64,000 nucleotides of DNA from Euphorbia lathyris (lineage: Eukaryota; Streptophyta; Magnoliopsida; Malpighiales; Euphorbiaceae). Shown here in pieces: positions 44,650-54,912 of the stretch (its first letter is position 1; each line of letters begins with the position of its first letter). The stretch covers positions 5,771,001-5,835,000 of the forward strand of contig NC_088915.1 in assembly GCF_963576675.1 (NCBI RefSeq), written 5' to 3'. The notes below the pieces were generated by a model that was not told the origin of the DNA, ran no database searches, and was given only the letters and a program-made list of their open reading frames with translations. Position numbers and translations under genes: made by a program.

Positions 44650-46546
44650 ATTTGATTAAGGATTCCACCTTCACCACACCATAGAAGAAGGCTTGCTCTC
44701 CAGCCATAAATTCGGCATCTGCTAAGGCTTCTGCATGCTCCTTAGCATCCGCTTCAATTTTCTCCCTCAACTGTCGAATCTCAGCATCCTTACGGGCGGA
44801 TTCAGCATCTTTAAGAGCAAGAGCTGATTCGGCATTCGCCTTCACCTCCGCAGCTTCTTTTTCCAACCTTTCTATGGTGGCCTTATCCGCCACCCCTTGA
44901 AGAAGCTCAGCCTCTGCAACTCGTAAGCGAGTATATGCCTACGAAAGCAAACAAAAGCTTAGTCGATATTTATCCCCAAAAGAAATTGCCTAAAAATCAA
45001 ATGTATGGTTGAGAAAGCACTTACGGAAAGAAGCTCCTTTTTCCCAAGTTGGATGTTGGCAGCTCCTGAGATTAGAGTTTGACTCTCTCGAACCCTGCCT
45101 AATTGCCCAAGAGCTTCATCCAGATCGTTGATTACCGACTCATTCTCCAGGGATCCCTCATCTCCATACTTAGCAGCCCAATAACCGCCCAAATCAGGTC
45201 TCGCCATCTACACCATAATCTCTAGGTCAAAACCTAAAATTAAAATGTAGAAAGGAAAAACAAGTAGAGCAATTTACCTGTTCCTTGTTCGACGAAGGTA
45301 TGGCGGATCTCAATGCATCGGTCATCAACTTTTGCCCGGCCGGAGCAGTGTATCTCTTCTTCTTCTGCGGCGGATCAATTGCTGGATCCGCAACACGTTT
45401 TCCTACATTCTTTTGAGGCTCCATCGCCTGCGCCTTCCTGCGAGCCTCCTCCTCCTTCATCTTCTTACGCATCTCTACAAGAGCGTGATTGGCCTTAGAT
45501 ACACCCCTGTCCAAGAAGAACAATCAAATAATCAAGGTTTAAAGAAAATTAAAGTTACCTTGATCAAATTGAGCAATCTTGGAGTAAGTGAACTTGTCTC
45601 CATCTCGGCGGATCAAGGGAATTTCGTTCATCATAAATTCTAAAGCATCGGTGTATGTCCAAGCATTCGCCTTAACGCTCTTCATGAGATCCGCCACAGC
45701 CTCATCGCTATCCGTCATTATTCGCATGTCACCCGCCATGTGTAGAGTTCTGGCATTCCAATATAATGGAAAGCCTAACGGCTCATCCTCCTTGATCTTC
45801 ACATAAAAGAACCTCTCGTCCCAGGAGTGGACATTCGACATCTTGCCACTAAATGGCGAATAAACTCCAAATTTGGCAAAGGTAAAAAACGACTCAGACT
45901 TTCGTTTAGAGGGTTTATGAAAGGTTCGGAAGATGCGAGGTGTACACACTATACCTAGATTTGAAGCTAAGTAGCAATCAAGAGCCAGATCTAACCAGCC
46001 ATTAGGGTGCAACTGACAGACGGTGATATCAAAATAAGCAAGGATATCTGCCATCATCTTTGGGAGAGGTAGGCGAAATCTCCTCTCTACATGACTACAA
46101 TACACGGATAGATATCCGCGTGGCGGACAGGCTGGTCGCTGATGGGCATCCGCCAGTTGAGTTTCATAATTTTTAATCCACGGAAAGCGATCGGCCAGGC
46201 TCGCTAGATCCGCAGAGCTCATACGAGATGAGGTGGACTCGGCACGAGGCCTCTTTTTCCTAGGAGGAACTGATGAAGAAGCCTCCATCCCTAAGTATGA
46301 CCTAAAACCGGTGGCCGGAATACAGCGGGTAATGACGACGAGATGGTTTTGAACCTCGCCGGAACGAGTTCGACGTTTATTACACGCCGAGTCACGCAAC
46401 TCAGCTAAATTACAACTAACGGAATGCTCAAAAGAAGAGGAATTCTCTGAGGAAGAAGAAGTCCAGCTAAAAATGGGTTCAGAAGATGAGGTTAAATCAA
46501 ATAGCTCAGACGTAGATTCAGAAGAGGAAGAAGAACTCTTAAACAT
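44648..46546 (-). CDS. Spliced four-exon ORF of the Tat-like element (gypsy transposon-type domain, coiled coil)
   Basis: Proposed exons are 46546-45559, 45506-45278, 45207-45025 and 44938-44648, all with GT donors and AG acceptors. Exons 2 to 4 join in phase 0. Exon 1 to exon 2 is one base out of phase, so this copy may be broken. Exon 1 starts at ATG with a Ser/Glu-rich leader. It has a domain like 'putative gypsy type transposon' proteins (CSHVERRFRLPLPKMMADIL; LAYFDITVCQLHPNGW). The last exon is an Ala/Glu/Lys coiled coil. Tat elements often carry such an ORF antisense near the 3' LTR, which matches its place relative to the PPT. Function unknown. Confidence 0.65.
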
Positions 46547-46824
46547 TCAGAAAAAATAGAATGAGAAAAGATGAACTTACATGTAAGCGAAAGCTTTGAA
46601 AGAACTCTAAAACTCCCAGGAAAAGCTTCGAGCAATGAAAAGTTAAATGAAAACGAAATGGGGAAGAGAGAGAAAGAGAAGGAAGAAGAAGGCGTCTTCT
46701 CTTTCCATGGATAGTACGCCCGTTACACGTGTCACTCTTCGATTGCCATCGAACAAAGTGCTCATTAATACAGGTAATCATGACGGCGCGCAGAAGCTCA
46801 AAAGCCCTAAAGGACTTTAAGGGA

Positions 46825-46839
46825 ACTTTGGGGGGCTTC
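46825..46839 (+). promoter_or_regulatory. Polypurine tract of the Tat-like element
   Basis: ACTTTGGGGGGCTTC directly precedes the right LTR on the plus strand, resembling Tat-lineage PPTs. No purine tract occurs at the corresponding minus-strand position by the left LTR. Confidence 0.75.
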
Positions 46840-47320
46840 TGATAACATTGAGATATTATCCCGAGGACCAAAAGGGATATTCACCTAAAGAACGCCGCGT
46901 ATTGATCCTCCAAAGAGATCCGACTGGCGGATCACCAAGGTCCCATCAAAAGAGACCCGCCAGCGAACCTATGAGGCGAATCTCCTTGAACACTCATTCG
47001 CCATTAGAACGGCTGGGCCGACCCGGCCATAAAGACCATTAATGAGCTATCAATTAGCTAACCGCCGGCTTAAAGGTAACTTGTAACCGCCATTAATAGA
47101 ACATTAATGGAGACTTTCTAGTTACTGAAAGTTATAACTTTCTAGCTATATATAGCCCACGTCTCAGGCTATCAAGGTACACATTCATTCTTACCCTTTG
47201 TCAATTCAGTTTTCCCTCTTGTTCTTCCTTACTGACTTTGGCATCGGAGCTTCCCCCCGTCAAACCCAACGACGCCCCCACAGGGATGGAAGTTGATCAG
47301 AATTTCTCCACGTGTCATCA
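46840..47320 (+). repeat. Right LTR of the Tat-like element
   Basis: Same length as the left LTR, with about five substitutions in 481 bp, four of them near the right end. Confidence 0.93.
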
Positions 47321-47325
47321 ACACA

Positions 47326-48430
47326 TAACATGCTACATGCCTAATGAACATTAATAGCAATGCACATAAATAACCCTTTACAATATACTTGCCGTTTGGA
47401 TTGTACTCGCTGAAAAGTGACCACGGTGATGAAGTCTGCGATGCTCTAGCCAGACGTTCATAACTTATGCTGATAGCATCAAAAACCCATCACCATTCTG
47501 AATGGTTTCAATTAGATAACAAGCCAAGTGGAAGATATCTTATAAACCTATCTCATCAGTATAACTCATGTTAAAATAGAAAGGAATCAGGCAAGTTCAT
47601 CATTTTCAGCTTTAAGAGTATGCATGTTTAGCTACCTTCCTAAACAGAATATCAATTAGACAACTTACTCGTGCATGTCTATTCCTTACTTATTCATAAC
47701 ATTTTCAGCTTTAAGAGTATGCCTAACATGCTATAACAAACTTAGTCATAAACTTGTGTTGTTAGAATCACTATGTACCTGCCTAAAGCCACCACTATGT
47801 ACCTGCCACTTGGATTGTACAGTGCATGATGAAGTTAGCATGGTGATGAAGTGTATGATATTGTCACCATAAGCTTAGTCATAAGCTTGTGTTGTTAGAA
47901 TCATACAACTTCATCACCATGTTAAATACTTTTCCATAAGCATAACAAGCCAAGTGACATGATACATAGTAATGGAGATTTAGGTTGACCATATGAACAT
48001 TCATAGTATAAGAGTATTGCCAATCACAAAGAACATCAACAGAACATCAAACATAAACATGTTTCATACACATACACATACACATACACATACTCAATAG
48101 CAGTATAACTCATAGGTGTAAGAGTAGTGTCAATCACAATGAACATTCAGAGCTTTAGAGTATGCCTAATCAGCCACATGCTTACATAAACTCTATGAGT
48201 CCTAGCTTCCTAAACAGTTATATCTAACTAATCAGTTCATACCAATCATTTTATCATCACCCACAACATCATACATATATGTAATCGTTCAGTTCAAACC
48301 CACATAACAATATATATATGAAATCAGGCTAGTTTCCTAAATCCATGAGTTATAGGTTCCAAAACAGTACATCAAACATACACAATCACTTCTAAAGGCA
48401 TGACCAATCAGTTCAAACCAACATAACATT
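47326..48430. repeat. CACTA interior with short repeats and exon-like scraps
   Basis: Short repeats (acataacatgcta, ttcctaaacag, agtataactcat) are interspersed. On the minus strand near 47490-47400 a readable stretch SYERLARASQTSSPWSLF ends at a gtata donor-like site. A degraded copy lies near 47800-47860. I do not recognise the protein. Confidence 0.45.
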
Positions 48431-48439
48431 AATATATAT

Positions 48440-48889
48440 TCAGTAAGTTAAAGAAATCTTCCCATATGCTAAAGGCATGAACCGATTGACAATCTCTTCA
48501 GTTAGCCTTCCCATGTACTGAAGCATTCTTACTATCCCTGCAAATATTGTGTTCAAATAAAAAGGAATCAGATGAGTTCATACCATATAAAATATCAGGC
48601 ACTGTCTTTCCCTAGATTAAAAAAGATAAAGACCCAAGCTTTACAGCAGTGAATCTAAATACAATAAAATCAGTTTAGCTAAGCGAGAGATCTAAACCTT
48701 TTAACGATAGGTCTGAAAATCACAAGATCCTTATACCAGCTGCTGAAATCGACATACACAAAAGTAAATCAGATGAGGAAAAGATAGAGTAAGGAACAAT
48801 GATACTCTAATACATCTAGGAACGAAGAAAATATGGCTTACCAGTAGTGTTTCGAGCTCACCCAATGATTGCATGTTGAAATCAACCAT
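48440..48889 (-). CDS. Short spliced gene of unknown function at the CACTA right end
   Basis: Exon 1 (48889-48842) starts at ATG, codes MVDFNMQSLGELETLL and ends at a GTAAGCC donor. A later exon (48537-48440) follows a TTTGCAG acceptor and codes a helical segment (MLQYMGRLTEEIVNRF) to a TGA. The middle exons are unclear; one acceptor-like cag lies near 48740. The gene reads inward from the CACTA end, like En/Spm genes. It is not a transposase I recognise. It may be a captured host gene. Confidence 0.4.
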
Positions 48890-48957
48890 GGAGATAGAGA
48901 GGGATGAGAGGGATGAAGCTTGCGTAACCTAAACTGGGGTTTGGAATTGAGAGAGAG

Positions 48958-48966
48958 TTTATATAT
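48958..48966 (-). promoter_or_regulatory. TATA box for the CACTA minus-strand gene
   Basis: The minus strand has GATATATAAAC about 70 bases upstream of the ATG, followed by a CT-rich leader (ctctctcaattcc, catccctctc). This is a typical plant core promoter layout, about 340 bp from the CACTA end. Confidence 0.6.
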
Positions 48967-49300
48967 CAGGTGAAATTTCAGTCAAATGATATAGAGCGCC
49001 TAAAATTTGGTATGGCCGCGTAAGTGAAATTTCATTTGCCGCTTTTTTATTTTCGGCATACAATGACATTCATTTATTAGAAGTGTCATCTGTTGAGCGC
49101 ATCAAATTTAACGAAAACGTGCGTTTTCTTTGGATGACAAGATTCTGTAATCGTAATGTCATCTAAGAATCAAGCGCATTTTTTTATTTCGCCTTCAGAT
49201 GACATACAGTTAAAATACTATCACGAAAAATATTCAGACGACACGAAAACAAATGTTTGTCATGTATCTTGTGTCATGTGAAAGGGAAAATGGCATAGTG

Positions 49301-49945
49301 TGTTGTGCCTATACATGTTCTATTTCTTAACATTAGGAGGGCTCCCTTATTGATCCACGCGTAAGTCCACTTTTTTGCCTACTCTTTTTGCAATATGATA
49401 TTAAATATCCCCACTTTAGCATCATGTATCCAAAATTCTTTAGGGCTTTCTTTTGATCATTGGACTCTTTGTTTGTAGACAATGGGCCCTAAATCTTCTA
49501 GTGCCCTTTTTCCACGTGGGGCTATTTATGCGCTTTTGGACATGTCTTGTCGTCTGCCTTTTCGTATAGGTATTTATTACCTATTTATCAACTTTCCAGG
49601 TTACCCTAGAGATATGTTATTATTAACCTGTCGTGTCTTGGGTTTCTCTCTATTGAGGTTTAAATTTGAAAGAGCCTCTGTATTTTCTTCTTCTCAAACC
49701 GTCTTCTTCCTCGTCTTTCTTTATTTTTGTAAGTTCTTTCTTTTTTTCTCTTTTTTTTTATAATTTGTATGGGAGATTTGATTCAAAAGAATTCCAAAAA
49801 AACTTGTCTTATTCCTGAGCCTTTTCAAGAATCATCTTCTTCCCCTTCTTCTCTTTCTACCATGCCTTCCAATCTTCTAAGTCCCATAAAGCTTCTTCTT
49901 TGATATCATATTTTAAGGATTTGAAACATGCAGCCATGTTTTGTG
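49301..49945 (+). pseudogene. Fragment resembling a gypsy-type plant transposon protein
   Basis: The frame 49482-49763 has SCRLPFRIGIYYLF, which resembles the LRLPFHP-type motif of 'putative gypsy type transposon' proteins (compare exon 1 at 45539-46546). It is short, becomes hydrophobic and low complexity, and then the hAT-like copy 3 begins. No start or end of a gene is visible. Confidence 0.4.
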
Positions 49946-51526
49946 CAAGGTTGGTCTTGACAATTTATGGATCCTAAAAGAATTAACAAATAAATGCCCT
50001 TTTAATAATAAAAAATTATACGTAAAAAAATTTAAACTATATTTTAAGAAATAATAAACAAAAAATATTATATTAATAATCATATATTACGTATTATTAC
50101 ATTCACTAAATACATTTATTTACCAAAATAAAAAAAATGTTTCACAGTTTATTTTAAATGGATAAAGTGTAAAAGTACCACCGACGTTTACAACTAGGAG
50201 CAATTTTATCCTAACGTCTAAAATGGTGCAATTTTAGCCTTAACGCTCATAAGTTGGGTCAATTTCAGACATTATTATAAAACGCATATATTTTCTTCCT
50301 TATTCTGCACCAATTACATATCATGAGTTGGTTTAATAAAAATATAGTTCATATTTTTTGTGATTTAATAATAGAATTTGATATTAGTATTTATAAATTT
50401 GGTGAAATATTTAAATTTTTTTTTCCAACTCGTACAAAAGACAATATATTTTTGTTAAAAAAAATAAAAAAAAAATTCACGTCTAATCATATGTTTGTGA
50501 TATGTTATTAATGAGTGATAAAATTGTGCATATGTGAAGCGTAGATGACATGATTCATAACCGAGAAGACAACTTGATGAATAATTTCTCAAACTGACCC
50601 AATTTGTCAATGTTAGGGGTAAAATTATATCATTTTAGACGTTAGTGGTAAAATTGCACTTGACTGTAAACATTAGGGGGTCTTTTTGCATCGTATCCCT
50701 TATTTAAATTAACCCTCAACCTATATTCAAAAAATCAATTTGACCTCTTTTAAATCTAAAATATCAAGAAAAAATTACACATAAATGCATATTCTAAAAA
50801 CTATTTACAACTATACCCAGTCATTATTTTGAATTATGTGAAACTAGTAAAATCAATACTTTTAATATGATTAGAATTTATAAATTAGAAATCTAGAATA
50901 TATTTTCTAAGATTTATGATTTATGAATTGGAATCTAGATTTTTTAAATTGTAGTGTTAAATCACAATATATAGAAAATAATGACATATTAAGAGTTAAA
51001 TTTGGTGATATGACTTAGTTGTAATTTTGTATTTAATTATGATATTCATGTATTTGACCCAAATATCAATTATTTGGGCTCTTTAAAGCCCAAACCATAA
51101 TATTAATACGGAAAATTACACAGAAATTCATATTTTAAAAACTATTTACAATTATGAAAATGGCTTTTATGTATTTTTATCATTATATGATTTTAAATTT
51201 TAAAATATCAGAATATCATAATTTTATTTCTATTTTTTGTCAAATTTTCAGTTATTCAGTTGCAGGAAATAAAAACAGTTTTAAAAAACCCACCAAATAT
51301 GACATTTAAATAAATTTGTTTGACATTTAAATAAATTTGTTTAAGAGTCTGACACAGTTATAAAAAATTTGTTAATTATGATCATTGTGTAATTTACCCA
51401 TATTAATATGTGTATAAATTTTTTTACTCCATATATATAAATAGACCTAAGCCATAATATTAAAGCCCCCTCCAGCCTTGGGCATTAGGCCTGCGAACTC
51501 CTAGCCTAAGCCTAGGGCCAGCCCTT
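49946..51526. mobile_element. hAT-like element, family CAGGGCCGG, copy 3 (degenerate)
   Basis: It starts caaggttggtcttgacaatt and ends cctagggccagccctt, a mutated form of copy 1. GTTTTGTG flanks both sides (49938-49945, 51527-51534). The strongest decay of the three copies suggests the oldest insertion. It contains the MITE at 50160-50699. Confidence 0.75.
50160..50699. mobile_element. Mutator-like MITE nested in hAT-like copy 3
   Basis: Inverted ends ggataaagtgtaaaa and ttttgcatcgtatcc, with subterminal gcaattttatcc / ggtaaaattgcac arms. The flanks ttattttaaat and ttatttaaat form a 9-10 bp duplication with one indel. It is the same family as 28082-28653. Confidence 0.8.
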
Positions 51527-51534
51527 GTTTTGTG

Positions 51535-52020
51535 ATAAGTAGTCATTTTCAATTGATCATATCTCACTCAATTTGACTCTGTATTGGCTCCACAAATACT
51601 CTCCGGCTTCATCTCGATCATTAGATGCAAGATTCCACGTAGTTGTAGCAATATTCCTTCATTTGTCTCTAAAACATAGGTTTTTGAGGGATGTCGTGGT
51701 GCTGAAAAATATGAGTTATTTTTTAGTTGTAAACAGTCATTTTCAAGTATAACTTTTTCTAATTTATGGGTTGCGTGAATCGTGTTATCGTGTCATAACA
51801 CATTTTCACAACCCAATATTCAATACGCATCAAAATACTAATTCAAATTGTAAATCCAAATATCCTTATCAATAAAATCATGACTAACATTCCTTTAGAT
51901 TTTGTATAATTTCATAAGAACAACATAATCTTGAGACCTATATTATAGATGAATCAATTGAGCTAAACTCAATTAACAACCATAACCCCTCATTAATACA
52001 TAAAAATCAATTGGATCATC
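51535..52020. other. SPH 3' flank and intergenic sequence
   Basis: No gene. The part 51770-52020 is the diverged counterpart of the flank repeat at 10020-10857 (gggttgcgtgaatcgtgtta, caatattcaatacgcatc). Confidence 0.65.
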
Positions 52021-52431
52021 TCAATTATTCCAAGAATAACAAGCAACATAAGTACCAATAGTTTGATCAAACAAGCAAGGACCATTTTCATGAACAGACC
52101 AAAGACAAGTAGTACATCTATTTTCATCTCTAGAACCTTTGTAAATATCAAAATGATGAAACTGTCCCCTCCATGAAAAGCTGCAAAAGAAGAGGGTTGT
52201 ATCCCAGAAGTTTGGACGAAACCTAAACTCAAAGAAATTGTTTCCATGAACCAAGTGTTCACCAAGATCATCATCTTTGGATTTACAGTGAATCGTTAGA
52301 TCATTCTTTTCTTCAATGAAATTTGTGATTCTAACTAATACTTTTCTTGGATAAACCCCAAATGCATCACATGATATTGTTGTTGTTATCATCAACAACA
52401 TTGCAAAACATATTTTCACAGCAAACCCCAT
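52021..52431 (-). CDS. S-protein homologue (plant self-incompatibility S1 family)
   Basis: 136 residues, starting at ATG (52431), the usual length for this family. An N-terminal hydrophobic signal peptide (about residues 1-21, ending TTTISC) predicts secretion. The mature part has VLVRITNF, CKSKDDDLGEH (49-59), FFCSFSW (81-87), IYKGSRDENRC (96-106), CLWSV (109-113), GPCLF (118-121) and ACYSW (130-134). The Cys pattern and DDDLG block are typical. SPH proteins are small secreted ligands. Poppy PrsS controls pollen recognition; most others have no known role. The frame has no defects. It is the only intact member seen here, and expression cannot be judged from sequence. Confidence 0.88.
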   Translation of the reverse strand: MGFAVKICFAMLLMITTTISCDAFGVYPRKVLVRITNFIEEKNDLTIHCKSKDDDLGEHLVHGNNFFEFRFRPNFWDTTLFFCSFSWRGQFHHFDIYKGSRDENRCTTCLWSVHENGPCLFDQTIGTYVACYSWNN

Positions 52432-52701
52432 TTTTTGATTTTTTTTTTTCTTTTATGTTAGTATGTTTAAAGGTAATTATAATAATATAATATGCAATTA
52501 TAAGAATCCTAATAATTTATTTCTGATTTCACTTTATAAGGAATGCATATCTGATTTCACTATATTAGGTTTATTTATATTTACTTGTTTATCTGTATTG
52601 CCAATGATATGTTTTAAGCTTTATATTGTCAGATTTTTCTTGATATGAGAGGATTTTCCTTTCAGGTTTCCTTTTGAAGGATCCAGTTTATGTAGCTTGG
52701 C
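52432..52701. other. Upstream region of the intact SPH gene
   Basis: A T-rich tract, then TTTAAA-type promoter sequence on the minus strand near 52466-52472. It lacks the clear TTATAAATA of the pseudogenes. No other gene. It ends at the hAT-like copy 2 duplication. Confidence 0.5.
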
Positions 52702-53006
52702 CAGGGCCGGTCCTGATAATTTATGGGCCCTAGGCGGAATAATAAATAAAGACCCCTTTAATGTTTGCGTAAAAAAAATTTAAAATTTATTTCAATACAT
52801 GATAAATAGAAAAGTATTTCATTAATTATTTATTTATCTTTATATTAAATCTATTTAGTAAAAAATTAAATCAATTTCCACGTGTATATATCACATGTCA
52901 AAAATTGTGTATTTTGTAAAAAAAATAATAATAAAACAAATCGATTAATTTTTCATCCAAAATGTGTTAAATGACATTTATGGAAATATTTGAAGGAGAA
53001 AATATT

Positions 53007-53402
53007 GGCCCTGTTTGGGAATTAGCTGTTAGCTGATTACATTAGCTGTTAGCTGATTTGACTAGCTGATTTGATTAGCTGTTTGTGTAGACCTGTTTGG
53101 TAAAAATTAGCTGATTGATAATAGCGGTTTGTGCAAAAAGACGAATAAGGGCATTAATTTTGGCGCAGGAAAAGAGGGAGTCTATCTATTAGGGTTAAAG
53201 AAGTCTATTAATTTTAATATTGCAAAACGCTAATTGAAAAAGCTCCTTTTAAGTGATTTTTCTAAATTAGCGTTTTCATCCCAAAACTCTCTCCCAAACC
53301 TCTCTCCACCAAACACTTCATTTAGCGGTTTCAGTGGTCAAACCTCTAAAGTTGGTCAAAACCGCTCTTTTTATCCCAAAACGCTCTTTACCAAACAAGG
53401 CC
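53007..53402. mobile_element. MITE with GGCCYTGTTTGG ends in hAT-like copy 2
   Basis: Ends GGCCCTGTTTGG and CCAAACAAGGCC are inverted repeats flanked by ATT (53004-53006, 53403-53405). The left side has repeated ttagctga motifs. No ORF. The class is uncertain, with Harbinger-like ends. Confidence 0.7.
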
Positions 53403-53876
53403 ATTACCAAATAGTATGATAACATTTTCTATATCACATAGCCCAAAAATTAGACCTATTTTAATTTTAAAATATTAATTATTTTGACGCTTTAAAACCT
53501 AAATAATTTTTAAGGCTTTTTACATAAATAACACAATTGGTTACAAAATTATAATTAAATTATATAATTAGAATTACTTTTCAATATGTTAATATTTTTC
53601 ATATATATGAAAAATAATATGAATTTATATTCTAATTAAAAAAAATTAGACCCCAATTCATAAATTTCAAAATTTAGTAAATATATTCTAGATTTTTAAT
53701 TTATAAACCTTAATTTTAAAATATATTAATAATAATAATTTTATTAGTTTGATCTAATTTAAAACATCATTAATATAATTGTAAATAAATTTTCAAAAGT
53801 TGATTTCTACTTAAATTTTTTTATATACAAGCCAAATATTTGTATAATTTTTTTTTTTTTTGCAAAAAAATAATTT

Positions 53877-53950
53877 GGAACCTGGGGGAGTCGAACCCAG
53901 AACCCTTCCAATTAAGGGCACGTTCTTAGCCGCTGGAACACTTGCTAACT
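53877..53950 (-). ncRNA. tRNA-like module in hAT-like copy 2
   Basis: The minus strand has a T-arm CTGGGTTCGACTCCCCCAG, including box B GTTCGACTCC, an anticodon-arm-like CCCTT...AAGGG, and an A-box-like region (TTCCAGCGGCTAAG). The acceptor stem does not pair, so it is a degenerate tRNA-derived block and not a gene. Confidence 0.55.
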
Positions 53951-54085
53951 TCTGAGTAGATTGTGTTTTACATTTTATATATTTATATATATCTATGTAA
54001 TAAATTTTTTTTTGGGCCCCTAACAGCCATGGGCCCTAGGCCAGCGCACTCCTGGCCTAGGTCCAGGGCCGGCCCTAAGCTTGGC

Positions 54086-54653
54086 CTAGATCTTCTTACT
54101 AAGGATCGGTTCATTCATTGGGAAATTGAACTTTTTAATGTGTAGCTATATGGTTTGGTAGTTTGAAAGATAATTATAAAAAGCTATTTATGTGCTATAT
54201 CTTAGTTTAAGTTTTTCTGTCAAATGATTTCTTGATATTATTCTAAGTTTTTGGGTAAAATTGGAAAACTATCGTTACATAGAATACATTGATATATTTC
54301 AAATTATTTTAAATATCATTTATTTAAGTCGTTAAGGTAGACAAAAATAACACTACAAATTTGTTTTAAAGTGTTATATTATATTCTTTCCGTCCCATTA
54401 TATAAATCGTTTTAGAAAGTTATTTTTTTTTCAAAATATAAGTAGTTTTGGTTTTCCAAAGAATTTTTAGCATAGTGTTTTGGTCCAAGCATTGAATATT
54501 TTGTTTTGATCTATATGTTTTTTAACATTCCAATGCTTATTTGTCCAACTATTACATGAAAGAGAATTTATTTTAAGTTAAACAATGTAAATTTATTAAT
54601 TTGACTCTACATTAATTGTATTTCTTCATTTGTGTGAAAATCTCTCGAATGAG
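54086..54653. other. Intergenic: inverted SPH-flank scrap and MITE remnant
   Basis: The segment 54240-54345 is an inverted relative of the flank motif in units a to c (gaatacattgatatatttca). Near 54385, cgtcccattatataaatcg resembles the ends of Stowaway-type MITEs. No gene. Confidence 0.45.
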
Positions 54654-54912
54654 TGTTAGAGATAATGTTCCTATTATCTCTGTAAATAGATTTTTATCTA
54701 GTTAGAGTTTCAATTTGTCTATATCCCTAGCTAGGTAGAGTTTCAATACTATTATACTTGTGAATTGTATTCCTATACAAACTACTATTGGCCCACTATA
54801 AATACAAGGCCTCTGAGCCATAATCATTAAGGTGATTCAAATCAATATTGTGCTATTACTTATCTCTCTCTATCTCCATAATATTTCCGTATATCAAATT
54901 ATACATTCAACA
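54654..54912 (+). repeat. 5' LTR of the short-LTR copia element
   Basis: It has a CACTATAAATACAAGG promoter (TATA near 54797-54804). It is followed by TGGTATCAG at 54913, a shortened Met-tRNA primer site that overlaps the gag ATG (54912). Confidence 0.93.

Larger units (their letters stand above)
38873..47320 (+). mobile_element. Tat-like Ty3/gypsy element with reversed gag-pol
   Basis: Two 481 bp LTRs (38873-39353, 46840-47320) differ at about five sites. ACACA flanks both ends (38868-38872, 47321-47325). Inside the left LTR is a primer-site-like ATTGGTGCGGTGATCG. Before the right LTR is ACTTTGGGGGGCTTC, a PPT. Both imply plus-strand transcription. Yet gag, protease, reverse transcriptase, RNase H and integrase are all on the minus strand, in order from 44620 down to 39351. 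Several stops break pol. See findings for the interpretation. Confidence 0.85.
30907..49300 (-). mobile_element. CACTA (En/Spm-type) transposon with nested elements
   Basis: The left end reads CACTATGCCAAAACCCCC and the right end, on the minus strand, CACTATGCCATTTTCCC. Both are flanked by TGT (30904-30906, 49301-49303). CACTA ends with a 3 bp duplication are diagnostic. Subterminal zones repeat ttcagacgac and tgtcat-type motifs (30927-31260, 49040-49270). Of the 18.4 kb, 13.6 kb is two later retrotransposons, leaving about 4.8 kb of CACTA proper. No TNPD-type transposase was recognised, so it is probably non-autonomous. A minus-strand promoter near the right end suggests that end is the 5' end. 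Confidence 0.88.
52702..54077. mobile_element. hAT-like element, family CAGGGCCGG, copy 2
   Basis: It starts CAGGGCCGGTCCTGA and ends CAGGGCCGGCCCTA, with perfect 8 bp AGCTTGGC flanks (52694-52701, 54078-54085). There is no transposase. A MITE is nested at 53007-53402 and a tRNA-like block lies near the right end, as in copy 1. Confidence 0.88.

Noticed and set aside
30907..49300. A CRISPR-like or satellite array in the short repeats of the CACTA interior
   Set aside because: The repeats are irregular in spacing and content, typical of CACTA subterminal and low-complexity sequence.
53877..53950. A functional tRNA gene
   Set aside because: The T-arm is good but the acceptor stem does not pair, and it lies inside a transposon. 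Kept only as a tRNA-like module.
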